Shown here piece by piece: positions 16,133 through 25,085 of a DNA stretch of 64,000 nucleotides. How positions within the stretch are numbered: the stretch's first letter is position 1; every line of letters begins with the position of its first letter. The notes below the pieces were generated by a model. The model was not told the origin of the DNA and made no database searches. It saw only the letters and a list, made by a program, of their open reading frames with translations. The stretch is taken from NCBI RefSeq assembly GCF_010731595.1, contig NZ_AP022582.1, positions 2,170,001 to 2,234,000 on the forward strand. Direction: 5' to 3'. A program made the position numbers and the translations under genes. Source of the DNA: Mycobacterium seoulense. GTDB taxonomy: Bacteria; Actinomycetota; Actinomycetes; Mycobacteriales; Mycobacteriaceae.

Positions 16133-16752
16133 CCGCTGAGCATTTGGGCCACCACGCCGGCGATGACGGCCTCGGGGTCCTGCTCGATGCCGACTGCGCG
16201 CAGCTCTCCGCCGATCGCCAGTGACGCGACGCCGTGCACCAGCGACCACAGCGGCGCGGCGAGTTCGCGCGGGTCGTGGCCGCCGGCGATGCCCGCCTCC
16301 TGGCACGTGACGATCGCGTCGAGGAGATCACCGAACGCCTGCTCGCCGGCGACGGCGAGGTCCGGATGGTCGGCCTTGGACAGCTCGGCGCCGAACATGA
16401 CCCGGTAGTGGTCCGGGTGGGCGACGGCCCAGTGCACATAGGCGCGGCCGAGCTCGACCACCCGGGACTTAGGGTCGGACGCGACGTCGACCGCCGCGGT
16501 CATTTCGGCGTGTAGGTCGCGGAAGCCCTGTTCGGCCACCGTGGCCAGCAGCGCGGCTTTGTCGGCGAAGTGCCGGTAAGGGGCCGCGGCGCTGACCCCG
16601 GCGCGGCGCGCCGCCTCGGTCAGCGTGAACCCCTTCGGCCCCTTCTCGGCCACCAGCGACAGCGCCGCGCTGGTCAGGGCGCGTTTCAGGTCGCCGTGGT
16701 GGTAGCTGTCCCGTCGCTTTAGGCCAGCCGATGATTTCCGCTCCCGTGCCAT
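16129..16752 (-). CDS. TetR family transcriptional regulator
   Basis: 207 aa from ATG 16752 (MARERKSS). The HTH is at about residues 20-62 with FTLTEAARRAGVSAAAPYRHFADKAALL, followed by a TetR_C_33-like ligand domain. A longer start at 16794 would run through the operator-like palindrome at 16763-16784 and is unlikely. Divergent to the DUF1707 gene, which it may control along with itself. Confidence 0.9.
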   Translation of the reverse strand: MARERKSSAGLKRRDSYHHGDLKRALTSAALSLVAEKGPKGFTLTEAARRAGVSAAAPYRHFADKAALLATVAEQGFRDLHAEMTAAVDVASDPKSRVVELGRAYVHWAVAHPDHYRVMFGAELSKADHPDLAVAGEQAFGDLLDAIVTCQEAGIAGGHDPRELAAPLWSLVHGVASLAIGGELRAVGIEQDPEAVIAGVVAQMLSG

Positions 16753-16762
16753 GTTGACGAGA

Positions 16763-16784
16763 TTAACATTAGGGACTATGTTAA
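16763..16784. promoter_or_regulatory. candidate TetR operator
   Basis: TTAACAT and ATGTTAA form a perfect 7-bp inverted repeat with an 8-bp spacer. It is AT-rich in a GC-rich setting and lies 11 bp upstream of tetR (16752) and 31 bp upstream of the divergent DUF1707 gene (16815). A classic place for autoregulation plus control of the neighbour. Confidence 0.6.
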
Positions 16785-16814
16785 GGCCATTCACATCTTC
16801 GAAAGGGGACGAAA

Positions 16815-17243
16815 ATGGACCAGCAACTCATGACCCGCCGGGCCGGCGACCGCGACCGGGAGAGGACGGCCGCACGCCTCGGCCAAGCGTTCGCGCAGGG
16901 CTACCTGGAACTGGACGAGTACGAGCAGCGGGTGCAGGCGGTGTTCGGTACGCACACCACCGGCGAGCTCGACAAATTCCTCGCCGACCTGCCGCTCGAC
17001 CGGATCCGGCGCGCGGACCCGCGCCGCCGCGCCGCCCGCATCGAGGCCGCCCGCCGCGGCGTGCGCCTGCACCTCGCCGCCTACCTCGCGATGACCGTCG
17101 TCGTTCTCGCCGTGTGGGCGGCGGTCGCCGCCACCACAGGCGAGACGTACTTCTGGCCGGTCTGGCCCATCCTCGGCGCCGGAATCGGCCTCGTCAGCCA
17201 CGCCCTGGGCATCCGCCCCGCCGTGAAAACCGTTGCGAAGTAA
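16815..17243 (+). CDS. DUF1707 and 2TM domain membrane protein
   Basis: 142 aa. The N-terminal DUF1707 region (SHOCT-like) reads DRERTAARLGQAFAQGYLELDEYEQRV and GELDKFLADLP. After a basic stretch come two membrane segments (AAYLAMTVVVLAVWAAVAA and WPILGAGIGLVSHALG). GAAAGGGG precedes ATG 16815. Such proteins are common beside regulators in mycobacteria; the role is unknown. Confidence 0.8.
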   Translation: MDQQLMTRRAGDRDRERTAARLGQAFAQGYLELDEYEQRVQAVFGTHTTGELDKFLADLPLDRIRRADPRRRAARIEAARRGVRLHLAAYLAMTVVVLAVWAAVAATTGETYFWPVWPILGAGIGLVSHALGIRPAVKTVAK

Positions 17244-17253
17244 GGGGTCAGCC

Positions 17254-18021
17254 ATGTCATGGGCAGTCATCACCGGCGCCAGCTCCGGGCTGGGCGCGAT
17301 TTTCGCCGACCAGCTGGCGCAGCGCGGCATGTCGCTACTGCTCGCCGGGCGCGACGAAGCTCGGCTGAGCGCGGTGGCGCAGCGGGTCGACCAGCAAGTC
17401 GAACTGGCCGTCGGCGATCTCGGCACGCAGACCGGCGTCGATGCGCTCGTCGACCGCCTCGACGGGCGGGAGGTGGACGTGCTGGTGAACAATGCCGGCT
17501 TCGGCACCTACGGCCCGTTCGCGGAGCTCGACGCCGCGCACGAGCACGAAATGGTCGCGGTCAACGTCGACGCGCTGGTGCGGCTGACCCACGCGGCGCT
17601 TCCCGGCATGCTGGCCCGCGGTCGGGGCGGCATCCTGAATGTCGCGTCCACGATCGCCTTTCAGCCCGGCCCGTATCAGGCCACCTACGGCGCGTCCAAG
17701 GCGTTCGTGCTCTCGCTGAGCCAAGCGCTGTGGGCGGAGACGCGAGGCTCGGGGGTCACCGTCACGGCGCTGTGCCCCGGGCCCACCAGGACCGGATTCG
17801 TCGACGCGCTGGGGTCCGACGTCTCGCACACCGCGATCTATCGCAGGCTCGCGGCGCCCGAGCCCGTCGTGGCCGCCGGGCTGCGCGCCTTGGACCGGGG
17901 CCGCGCCGTCGTCGTGCCGGGGTGGCGCTATCGGGTGATGGTGACGAGCACACGATTGATGCCCGGGTGGGCCTCGTCGCTCGTCAGCGCACGGATGCTG
18001 CGGCCGGCCGCGGCCGCGTGA
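17254..18021 (+). CDS. short-chain dehydrogenase/reductase (SDR)
   Basis: 255 aa. Cofactor motif TGASSGLG at the N-terminus, NNAG in the middle, and catalytic Ser/Tyr-x3-Lys (NVASTIAF then YGASKAF). The start is ATG 17254, with AAGGGG upstream and 10 nt after the DUF1707 stop, so both are likely one transcript. It may reduce a ketone or oxidise an alcohol with NADP(H). Substrate unknown. Confidence 0.88.
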   Translation: MSWAVITGASSGLGAIFADQLAQRGMSLLLAGRDEARLSAVAQRVDQQVELAVGDLGTQTGVDALVDRLDGREVDVLVNNAGFGTYGPFAELDAAHEHEMVAVNVDALVRLTHAALPGMLARGRGGILNVASTIAFQPGPYQATYGASKAFVLSLSQALWAETRGSGVTVTALCPGPTRTGFVDALGSDVSHTAIYRRLAAPEPVVAAGLRALDRGRAVVVPGWRYRVMVTSTRLMPGWASSLVSARMLRPAAAA

Positions 18022-18042
18022 CGGAAACCGTTGTCCCGCAGC

Positions 18043-18528
18043 CTAGGCCTTAGGGCGCACGCCGGCGGCTCGGTAGACGAAAACCGGCTGGACCGAAAAG
18101 CGCAGCGTCGTCGTGGGCAGCTTTTCCAGGACGTCGTCGGGGATCTTCTTCTTGTAGTTGAGCGTCATCGACCCACTGAAGGCGTGGTCGACGCCGTGCA
18201 GGTCGATTTCCAGCTTCAGCCCGTTGCCGGTGATGGTTGCCCTGGCCGGCCCCGTGCTGCTGTCCCACGAGCAATCGATCGAGCGCAGGTTGGCGTCCCC
18301 GCGGGTGGGAAACGTGGCGACGATCCGCGCGGCCGTGAAGGCGAACGCGCCCGCGTAGCGGGACACACCCGAAGCCGAATAGACCCCTGGCACATGGCCG
18401 CCGAAGTGTCGGACCACCCCGACCTTGCCGGTGCTGAAGATCATTCCCTCGGCCTCGAGTTCGTCGCGCAGCGCTGGGGGGAGCTGGCCGATTTCGGACA
18501 AGTTGCGGAGAAAGCCGAACACGCCCAA
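18043..18528 (-). CDS. conserved hypothetical protein
   Basis: 161 aa starting at TTG 18528, or at GTG 18522. No signal peptide or membrane segment. The middle contains beta-type alternation (ITGNGLKLEIDLHGVDHAFSGSMTLNYKKKIP). High GC3 in this frame and good length support a real gene. I do not recognise a family. Confidence 0.6.
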   Translation of the reverse strand: MGVFGFLRNLSEIGQLPPALRDELEAEGMIFSTGKVGVVRHFGGHVPGVYSASGVSRYAGAFAFTAARIVATFPTRGDANLRSIDCSWDSSTGPARATITGNGLKLEIDLHGVDHAFSGSMTLNYKKKIPDDVLEKLPTTTLRFSVQPVFVYRAAGVRPKA

Positions 18529-18576
18529 GAACGTAGCCCGAGACGAGGCCGGCGCGCACGCGTTTGCCGAAGAGGT

Positions 18577-19020
18577 CTACTGCACCGTGACGTTGGCCGT
18601 ATAGGTGCATGCCGGTTTGGAGTCCTTGCCGACGAAGCTGGTGTAGGACGTGCCGATCGTCGTGGTCCCCGGCTTCAACGCCGTGAACGTCCACACCTCG
18701 GTGCCGGGCGCTCCCAACGCGTCGGAGCTCGGCGGCACGAACTCGTGACTGGTCTGCTTGATGACCGCCGGGTCGCCGATCTTCGTCTCCGGCGTCCACC
18801 GGTACGGGGTGGTGTAATTCGAGCCCAACTTCACGATCAGCGTGTTGCCGACTGCCACGGTGATGCTCTGCCTGATGGTGTCCTGGGTGAGCACCTGGTT
18901 CATGGGCACCTGCAGCGTCTGGGTCGAAGGCGCGTTCCTGGACGCGAAGTGGCAGCCCGCCAACATCGGCGAAACGAGCATCGCGACGGTCACCAAGAGC
19001 CTGATCTTCCCGACAGTCAT
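18577..19020 (-). CDS. lipoprotein with chagasin-like (inhibitor I42) domain
   Basis: 147 aa from ATG 19020. The lipobox is MLAGC (~residue 22). The mature part resembles chagasin-family cysteine-protease inhibitors: NYTTPYRW stands at the NPTTGY loop, then a segment around APGTEVWTF and LKPGTTTIGTSY with the W/F positions of loops 4 and 6. The canonical NPTTG is altered, so inhibition is uncertain. Membrane-anchored at the cell surface. Confidence 0.7.
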   Translation of the reverse strand: MTVGKIRLLVTVAMLVSPMLAGCHFASRNAPSTQTLQVPMNQVLTQDTIRQSITVAVGNTLIVKLGSNYTTPYRWTPETKIGDPAVIKQTSHEFVPPSSDALGAPGTEVWTFTALKPGTTTIGTSYTSFVGKDSKPACTYTANVTVQ

Positions 19021-19160
19021 CGAGCCCATTATGGCGTCTGGCGCTCGGTCGCAATCCCCGGCCGCATGGAGGAGCAGCTGTTGGACAGGCGTCAGCCGCC
19101 CGGTTCAATCCCGATCGTCGCGGCGTTGTCCGGCGAGAAACAGCAGGACAACGTTCGCGT

Positions 19161-19645
19161 TCACTGCGCCTCCTCGCGTCGGCGGCGCCTCAGATAGTCG
19201 TCGATGGCATCGCCATAGGGTAGGCGGCCCGCGGAGCGTTGCTGGTCGAGGTACTGCTCGAAGGTGATGGTGCCCGCGGGGTGCTCCGGGGCCAGATTGC
19301 CGCCCGCACGGAATGCACGAGATGCCTTGCCCGGCACTCGGATTGCGCGGCGGTTTCCAGCGGGCCCAGTGTCCGGTCGTCGGTGAGGACCGGCTCCGGC
19401 AGCCACGGTCCGGGATAGACCTCCCGACGCGCGCGGGCCGAGGTGAGCCGGTTCAGACACAGGTTCGTGACGGTCTTGGTAAGCCACGCCGGCAGCGACT
19501 CGATTGCCTCCACATCCGCGGCGTGCAGTCGCCGGTAAGCGTCCTGCACCGCGTCTTCCGCCTCGGTCGCCGACCCCAGCAGCCGATACGCCAACCAGAA
19601 CAGGCACGGCCGCTGAGACTCGAAGGCCTGCGCGCCATCGCTCAC
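19161..19645 (-). pseudogene. truncated ECF sigma factor remnant (SigJ-like)
   Basis: From GTG 19645 the first ~105 codons are clear ECF sigma region 2 and linker: FESQRPCLFWLAYRLLGS, AEDAVQDAYRRL, LPAWLTKTVTNLCLNRL, YPGPWLPEPV. After LGPLETAAQSE the family sequence stops: region 4 is missing and the frame runs as low-complexity to a stop at 19190. In the next frame, from about 19330 to a stop at 19161, a plausible unrelated C-terminus appears (TITFEQYLDQQRSAGRLPYG and a basic tail). This looks like a deletion that fused two gene pieces out of frame. Confidence 0.7.
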
Positions 19646-19704
19646 CTCGCCAACACTGCCACGTTTCGAGCGCGCGTTTGCTGTGGGTCCGGTAGCTTCT
19701 GTGC

Positions 19705-20760
19705 ATGTTTGGCATCATCCGGCCCTGCCGACACCGGCTCGGCGGCGAGCTGGCGGCGGCCTGGACAGCCCAGTTGTGCGGATTGTGTCTGGCGCTGCGC
19801 GACGATTACGGCCAGGCGTCCCGCATCGCCACCAACTACGACGGCTTGGTGGTCTCATTGCTGGTCGAAGCGCAGTCGGCCGGACAGCCGACCCGCCGCA
19901 CGGCCGGACCGTGCCCGCTGCGCGGGATGCGGCGCGCCGACGTGGCCACCGGTGACTGCGTGCGCCTGGCCGCGGTGGTGTCGTTGGCGCTGGCCGCGGC
20001 CCGGGTCCGCGACCACGTCGACGACCGCGACGGCGTGGTCGGCGTCGCCGGGGTGCGGCCGGCCGCGCGCCGCATCGCCGAACGCTGGGTGCGCCAGGGC
20101 ACCGACACCGGTCATACCCTGGGCTTCGACACCGGCGTGCTGGTCGCCGCGATGGACCGGCAGGCCGGCCTTGAATCTCAGGCCTGTCCAGGCAGTTCAC
20201 CGTTGCTGGTGACCGAGCCCACCGAGACCGCCGTTGGCGAGGCGTTCGCGCACACGGCCGTGCTGGCCGGCCGTCCGGGCAACGCGGCGGCGCTGCGCGA
20301 GGTCGGGCGGCTGTTCGGCCGGGTGGCGCACCTGCTCGACGCGGTCGAGGACTATGCCGACGACCTGGCGCGGGGCAAGTGGAACCCGTTGGCCGCCACC
20401 GCAACTCCCGTCGCGGCGGCGCGCGCCCTCTGCGACGACGCGGTGCTGGGCATCGAGCTGGCGCTGGCCGACGTGTCGTTCACCGACGGGCGCCTCGTCG
20501 ATCGGCTGTTGACCAGCGAGGTGCGCCGCGCGATCAAGCGCACCTTCGCCCGGGCCGGCGTCAGCGCCCAGGGTGGAACGCCGCACGGCCAGCAGGAACC
20601 CATCAACTTCGGCGGCCCGCCCGGCGAGCCCATGGCCGACGGGGAAACTCCCAACCCGGGGCGCAAGTCGCGGCGCGGAGATGGGACCGGCTGGTGGTGC
20701 TGCTGCGATGGCTGCGATTGCTGCTGCGATTGCGACGACTGCTGCTGCGACTGCACGTGA
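19705..20760 (+). CDS. DUF5685 family protein with Cys-rich tail
   Basis: 351 aa. It starts FGIIRPCRHRLGG and has CGLCLALRDDYG, typical of DUF5685. The helical body includes FGRVAHLLDAVEDYADDLARGKWNP, reminiscent of the Asp-rich helix of isoprenoid-synthase folds, but catalysis is not shown. After a Gly/Pro-rich linker the tail ends in 12 Cys among the last 20 residues, with Asp between them, likely a metal-binding cluster. It stands alone downstream of the broken sigma gene. Confidence 0.75.
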   Translation: MFGIIRPCRHRLGGELAAAWTAQLCGLCLALRDDYGQASRIATNYDGLVVSLLVEAQSAGQPTRRTAGPCPLRGMRRADVATGDCVRLAAVVSLALAAARVRDHVDDRDGVVGVAGVRPAARRIAERWVRQGTDTGHTLGFDTGVLVAAMDRQAGLESQACPGSSPLLVTEPTETAVGEAFAHTAVLAGRPGNAAALREVGRLFGRVAHLLDAVEDYADDLARGKWNPLAATATPVAAARALCDDAVLGIELALADVSFTDGRLVDRLLTSEVRRAIKRTFARAGVSAQGGTPHGQQEPINFGGPPGEPMADGETPNPGRKSRRGDGTGWWCCCDGCDCCCDCDDCCCDCT

Positions 20761-20796
20761 GGCCCGGGCGCTCAGGCATGACGCGCCCCTCGAATC

Positions 20797-20817
20797 TGAT
20801 ATCGCCGGTGATATCGC
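20797..20817. promoter_or_regulatory. palindrome upstream of the antiporter gene
   Basis: TGATATCGC occurs twice 12 bp apart, and GATATC-G-CCGG-T-GATATC (20798-20815) is nearly symmetrical. It lies 130 bp before yjcE, after the DUF5685 stop. Operator-like; the binding protein is unknown. Confidence 0.35.
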
Positions 20818-20947
20818 TTTCGCGATTCACCGCATGCCCTGCACCGGGTGCTCATGTGACTGGTGAGGCTGGGCGCGCGGCGGGCTGACCGCAGGGCCGC
20901 CCAAACCCCAAGCCGCGTAACCCGACCAAGTCCGGCAGGATGGGCTG

Positions 20948-22540
20948 GTGTTTGGCCTCGTCCTGATCGTCGCGCTCGTTTCCACCGTCATCCTCGGGAC
21001 GGTCATCGGCCGGCGCTATCGCGTGGGTCCCCCGGTGCTGCTCATCGTCCTCGGCACGCTGCTGGGTCTGGTGCCCAGTTTCGCTCACGTGCACATCAAC
21101 GGTGAGATCGTGTTGCTGTTGTTCCTGCCGGCGATCCTCTACTGGGAGGGCCTGAACACCAGCTTCCGCGAGATCCGGGCGAACGCGCGCATCATCGTTT
21201 TTCTCAGTGTCGCCCTGGTGATCGCGACGGCCGTGGCGGTGTCGTGGACGGCGCGGGCGATGGGCATGGACTCGCATGCGGCGGCCGTCCTGGGCGCCGT
21301 GCTCTCCCCCACCGACGCCGCCGCGGTGGCCGGCTTGGCGAAGAAGCTGCCACGCCGGTCGGTCACCGTGCTGAAGGCCGAGAGTCTCATCAACGACGGC
21401 ACGGCCCTGGTGCTCTTCGCCGTCACCGTCCACGTCGCGATCGGCGGATCGGCGATCACGCCGGTCGACCTGGTCGGCCGCTTCGTCGGCTCCTACCTGG
21501 GCGGCATCGCCGCCGGGCTGCTGGTCGGCGGCGCGGCCACGCTGCTGCGCAAGAGAATCGACGCCCCCCAGGAGGAAATGGCGTTGAGCCTGTTGACGCC
21601 GTTTGCGGCGTTCTTGCTGGCCCAAAGCATGGACTGCAGCGGGGTGGTCGCGGTCATGGTCGCGGCCTTGGTGCTCGCCTACGCCGGGCCGGTGGTGATC
21701 CGCGCGCGGTCCCGCCTGCAGGCCTACGCGTTCTGGGACAGCGCGACCTTCCTGCTCAACGGCTCGTTGTGGGTGTTCGTCGGCGTCCAGATACCCGGGG
21801 CGCTGCACGGCATCGCCGGCGTCGACGGCGGGATTCGCAACGCCTTGTTGATCGCGCTCGCCGTCACCGCCGTGGTGATTCTGTCGCGCATTTTCTGGGG
21901 CGAGCTCACCGTGCTGCTGATCCGGCTGATCGACCGCCGAGAGGCGCAGCGCGAACGTCGCGTCAACTGGCGTCAACGCTTCGTCACCGCCTGGGCGGGA
22001 TTCCGCGGGGCCGTTTCGCTGGCTGCGGCGCTGGCTGTCCCGGCCACCACGCTCAGCGGCGCGCCCTTCCCCGACCGCAGCCTGCTCATCTTCATCGTGG
22101 TGGTCGTCATCCTGGTGACCGTGCTGGTGCAGGGCAGCACGCTGCCTGCCGTCGTGCGCTGGGCGAAGATGCCCGAGGACCTCGCCCACTCCGAAGAATT
22201 GCAACTGGCCCGCACCCGGGGGGCGCGGGCCGCCCTCGACGCGCTACCGACGGTCGCCGACGAAGTCGGCATCGGCGACGACCTGCGGCGCCGGCTGCAG
22301 AAGGAATACGAGGAGAAGGCCGCGCTGGCCCTGGCCACCGAGGACGCTTCGACGAACACCCACCTGGTCAAGAAAAAGGAGCTGGTGCGCCGGGTGCGAC
22401 TCGGCGTCCTCGACAGCAAGCGCCAGGAGATCACCGCGCTGCGCAACCAGAACCTCATCGACGACATCGTGCTGCGCGAGCTGCAGAACGACATGGACCT
22501 CGAGGAAGTGCAACTGCTCGACGCCGCCGACGACGAATAG
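20948..22540 (+). CDS. yjcE: Na+/H+ antiporter, CPA1 family (YjcE-like)
   Basis: 530 aa from GTG 20948. About 12 membrane segments fill residues 1-410, with the CPA1 ion-site motif LSPTDAAAVAGLAKK and the SLINDGTALVLF segment. The C-terminal ~120 residues are a soluble charged helix-rich tail (EEKAALALATED, LLDAADDE). Exchanges Na+ (or K+) for protons at the inner membrane. It corresponds to M. tuberculosis YjcE (Rv2287). The AAA ATPase follows 32 nt downstream. Confidence 0.9.
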   Translation: MFGLVLIVALVSTVILGTVIGRRYRVGPPVLLIVLGTLLGLVPSFAHVHINGEIVLLLFLPAILYWEGLNTSFREIRANARIIVFLSVALVIATAVAVSWTARAMGMDSHAAAVLGAVLSPTDAAAVAGLAKKLPRRSVTVLKAESLINDGTALVLFAVTVHVAIGGSAITPVDLVGRFVGSYLGGIAAGLLVGGAATLLRKRIDAPQEEMALSLLTPFAAFLLAQSMDCSGVVAVMVAALVLAYAGPVVIRARSRLQAYAFWDSATFLLNGSLWVFVGVQIPGALHGIAGVDGGIRNALLIALAVTAVVILSRIFWGELTVLLIRLIDRREAQRERRVNWRQRFVTAWAGFRGAVSLAAALAVPATTLSGAPFPDRSLLIFIVVVVILVTVLVQGSTLPAVVRWAKMPEDLAHSEELQLARTRGARAALDALPTVADEVGIGDDLRRRLQKEYEEKAALALATEDASTNTHLVKKKELVRRVRLGVLDSKRQEITALRNQNLIDDIVLRELQNDMDLEEVQLLDAADDE

Positions 22541-22572
22541 GCGCGTCGGTCGCCGACCGTACAGTCGGCTCC

Positions 22573-23763
22573 ATGTTGCAGACGGTGGCGATCCGCGGAT
22601 ACCGCTCGCTGCGCGAGGTGATCCTGCCGCTGGGTCGGCTGTCGGTGGTCACCGGCGCCAACGGCGCCGGAAAGTCGTCGCTGTACCGCGCATTGCGGCT
22701 GCTCGCCGATTGCGGGCGCGGCGAGGTGATCGCCTCGCTCGCCCGCGAGGGCGGCCTGCAGTCCGCGCTGTGGGCCGGACCGGAGGAACTCAAGGGCGCC
22801 CGCCGGACCGGGAAGGCCCAGGGCACCGTGCGGACCCGTCCGGTATCCCTTGAATTAGGCTTTGCCGCAGACGATTTCGGCTATCTGGTCGACCTGGGGA
22901 TCCCGGTGTCAGCGGGACGAGCCGACTCGGCCTTCGTCCGCGATCCAGAGATCAAGCGCGAGGCGTTGTTCGCCGGACCGGTGTTGCGCACCGGCACGAC
23001 GCTGGTGCGCCGCGCCGCGAGCTTCGTCGAGGTCAGCGCCGACACCGGCCGCGGATTCGACGAGCTGTCCCGGTCCCTGCCGTTGTATCGCAGCGTGCTG
23101 GCCGAGTACGCCCACCCGCACGCGCTTCCCGAACTCGCCGCCGTGCGCGAGCGGCTGCGCGGCTGGCGGTTTTACGACGGCTTCCGAGTGGATGCGGACG
23201 CGCCCGCGCGCCACCCGCAGGTGGGAACGCGCACCCCGGTGCTCGCCGACGACGGCAGCAACCTGGCCGCCGCGATCCAGACGATCATCGAGGCGGGCAT
23301 CGAAGGCCTGGGAAACGCGGTCGCCGAGGCCTTCGACGGCGCCACGATCTCGGTCGCCGTTCACGACGGGCTGTTCGACCTGCAGCTGCGGCAGCGCGGC
23401 ATGCTGCGTCCGCTGCGCTCGGCCGAATTGTCCGACGGCACATTGCGATTCCTGCTGTGGGCCGCCGCGTTGTCGAGCCCGCAGGCGCCGTCGCTCATGG
23501 TGCTCAACGAGCCGGAGACGTCGCTGCACCCGGAGTTGGTGCGTCCGCTCGCGGGGCTGATCCGCGCCGCCGCCGCGCGGACGCAGGTCCTGGTCGTCAC
23601 GCATTCGGGCGCCCTGCTCGAATTCCTCGACACCGTGCCGGTGGCCGAGGCCGACTGTTTCGACGGAGCCGTCGAGATCGAGCTGTACAAGGAGTGGGGC
23701 GAGACGCGCGTCGCGGGTCAGGGCCTGCTGAGCACGCCCCCGTGGGACTGGGGCAAGCGCTAG
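22573..23763 (+). CDS. AAA family ATPase (AAA_21/COG4637 type)
   Basis: 396 aa. Walker A is TGANGAGKSS (~residue 32). The Walker B region reads SLMVLNEPETSLHP, where Asn precedes Glu as is common in this SMC-like family, and VVTHSG is the H-loop. A long insertion separates the halves. Such proteins are soluble DNA-repair/OLD-like ATPases of mostly unknown role. It is 32 nt after yjcE, in the same direction. No nuclease partner is adjacent, so a defence role is not supported. Confidence 0.82.
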   Translation: MLQTVAIRGYRSLREVILPLGRLSVVTGANGAGKSSLYRALRLLADCGRGEVIASLAREGGLQSALWAGPEELKGARRTGKAQGTVRTRPVSLELGFAADDFGYLVDLGIPVSAGRADSAFVRDPEIKREALFAGPVLRTGTTLVRRAASFVEVSADTGRGFDELSRSLPLYRSVLAEYAHPHALPELAAVRERLRGWRFYDGFRVDADAPARHPQVGTRTPVLADDGSNLAAAIQTIIEAGIEGLGNAVAEAFDGATISVAVHDGLFDLQLRQRGMLRPLRSAELSDGTLRFLLWAAALSSPQAPSLMVLNEPETSLHPELVRPLAGLIRAAAARTQVLVVTHSGALLEFLDTVPVAEADCFDGAVEIELYKEWGETRVAGQGLLSTPPWDWGKR

Positions 23764-23790
23764 CTGCGGCCGGCGTCGACCGTGCATCCT

Positions 23791-23819
23791 GGGCGGCGCC
23801 GCGCGGCGTGTCGCCGCCC
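23791..23819 (+). terminator. hairpin after the AAA ATPase gene
   Basis: GGGCGGCG (23791-23798) pairs perfectly with CGCCGCCC (23812-23819), 28 nt after the stop codon. No T-run follows, as usual for mycobacterial terminators. Confidence 0.45.
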
Positions 23820-23852
23820 TGCGCGCACACTCAAAGCCCTCAGCGCACACTC
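23818..23852. repeat. 20-bp tandem repeat with GCGCACACTC core
   Basis: CCT-GC-GCGCACACTC (23818-23832) and CCT-CA-GCGCACACTC (23838-23852) repeat with a 20-bp period between two genes. A related GCACACTCG also occurs at 33571-33579. Similar GAGTGTGCGC units are frequent in mycobacterial intergenic DNA as far as I recall. Role unknown. Confidence 0.6.
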
Positions 23853-23943
23853 GACATCCCCGATCGGCGGAATTCATGGACTGTTCAGGCCGGCGTCAGG
23901 TCCACATTGTTGAGTGCACATGCGCGCCGCGTGTCCTCACGTT

Positions 23944-25083
23944 ATGCGTGTTGTACAGGTCGCCAATTTCTATGGCCCTCGCTCCGGCGGCCTTCGCACC
24001 GCGGTGGACCGGCTGGGCGCCGAATACTGTGCCAGCGGCCACGAGGTGTTCCTGATCGTTCCCGGTCAGCGCGCCGAGCGCAGCCAGCTGCGCACCGGCG
24101 TCGTGCGAATCACTCTGCCGGCACGGCTGATTCCCCTCACCGGCGGCTATCGCGCGGTGCTGCCCGGGCCGGTCAAGGCGCTGCTGCAGGCACTGCGGCC
24201 CGACGCGCTGGAGGTCTCCGACCGGCTCACGCTGCGATCACTCGGCCGGTGGGGCCGCGACCATGGCGCCACGACGGTCATGATCTCGCACGAGCGGCTG
24301 GATCGCCTTGTGGGACAAATACTTCCGCGCCGCGTCGCGGTCAAGTTCGCCGACCTGGCCAACGCGCGCACCGCGGCCGACTACGACACGGTGGTGTGCA
24401 CCACCGGATTCGCGCGTGAGGAATTCGACCGCATCGGCGCGACGAATACCGTGACCGTCCCGCTGGGCGTGGATTTACAGACCTTTCACCCGCGCCGGCA
24501 CTCGTATCTGGTGCGGCGGCGTTGGGCCTCGCCGACACAACTGCTGGTGGTCCATTGCGGCCGGCTGTCGGTGGAAAAGCGCGTCGACCGCAGCATCGAC
24601 GCGATCGGCGAGTTGCGCCACGCCGGGGTCGATGCCCGGCTCGTCGTCGTGGGCGAGGGGCCGTTGCGGTCCAGGCTGGAACGGCAGGCCGCCCGGCTGC
24701 CGGTCGACTTCACCGGTTTCGTCTCCGATCGACACACGGTGGCCGGTCTGCTGGCCTCGGCCGACGTGACGCTGGCTCCCGGGCCGCACGAGACATTCGG
24801 GCTGGCGGCGCTGGAATCGCTGGCCTGCGGGACCCCGGCGGTCGTCTCGCGGACTTCGGCGCTGACCGAGATCATCACCCCGGACAGCGGGGCGTCGGCC
24901 GACAACCACCCCGCCGCGATCGCGCGGGCGGTCAGCGCGGTCACCAGTCGTCCCGAACACCACCGCCGTGTCTCTGCGCGTCGTCGCGCCGAAGACTTCA
25001 CCTGGCACCGGGCGGCGACGGGCATGCTGGCATCGTTGGGTGCGCCCACCCTGGACACGGGCGACGCCGAACACACCGCGTAG
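23944..25083 (+). CDS. glycosyltransferase family 4
   Basis: 379 aa from ATG 23944 (MRVVQVANFYGPRSGGL), where the GT4 N-terminal fold starts; an earlier ATG 23914 is less likely. GT-B features: HCGRLSVEKRVDRSIDA after the linker, VVGEGPLRSRLE, and the nucleotide-sugar loop PGPHETFGLAALESLACGTPAV with the E-x7-E pattern. It probably adds a sugar, perhaps mannose from GDP-mannose, to an envelope glycolipid. Acceptor and sugar are not deducible. Confidence 0.88.
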   Translation: MRVVQVANFYGPRSGGLRTAVDRLGAEYCASGHEVFLIVPGQRAERSQLRTGVVRITLPARLIPLTGGYRAVLPGPVKALLQALRPDALEVSDRLTLRSLGRWGRDHGATTVMISHERLDRLVGQILPRRVAVKFADLANARTAADYDTVVCTTGFAREEFDRIGATNTVTVPLGVDLQTFHPRRHSYLVRRRWASPTQLLVVHCGRLSVEKRVDRSIDAIGELRHAGVDARLVVVGEGPLRSRLERQAARLPVDFTGFVSDRHTVAGLLASADVTLAPGPHETFGLAALESLACGTPAVVSRTSALTEIITPDSGASADNHPAAIARAVSAVTSRPEHHRRVSARRRAEDFTWHRAATGMLASLGAPTLDTGDAEHTA

Positions 25084-25085
25084 CG

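Noticed and set aside
20852..22204. 450-codon open frame antisense to yjcE
   Set aside because: Composition is Gln/His/Asp/Arg-rich low complexity and it mirrors the coding strand; typical shadow of a GC-rich gene.
22573..23763. AAA ATPase as part of an anti-phage system
   Set aside because: No nuclease, toxin or other defence partner is adjacent; it lies beside a housekeeping antiporter.
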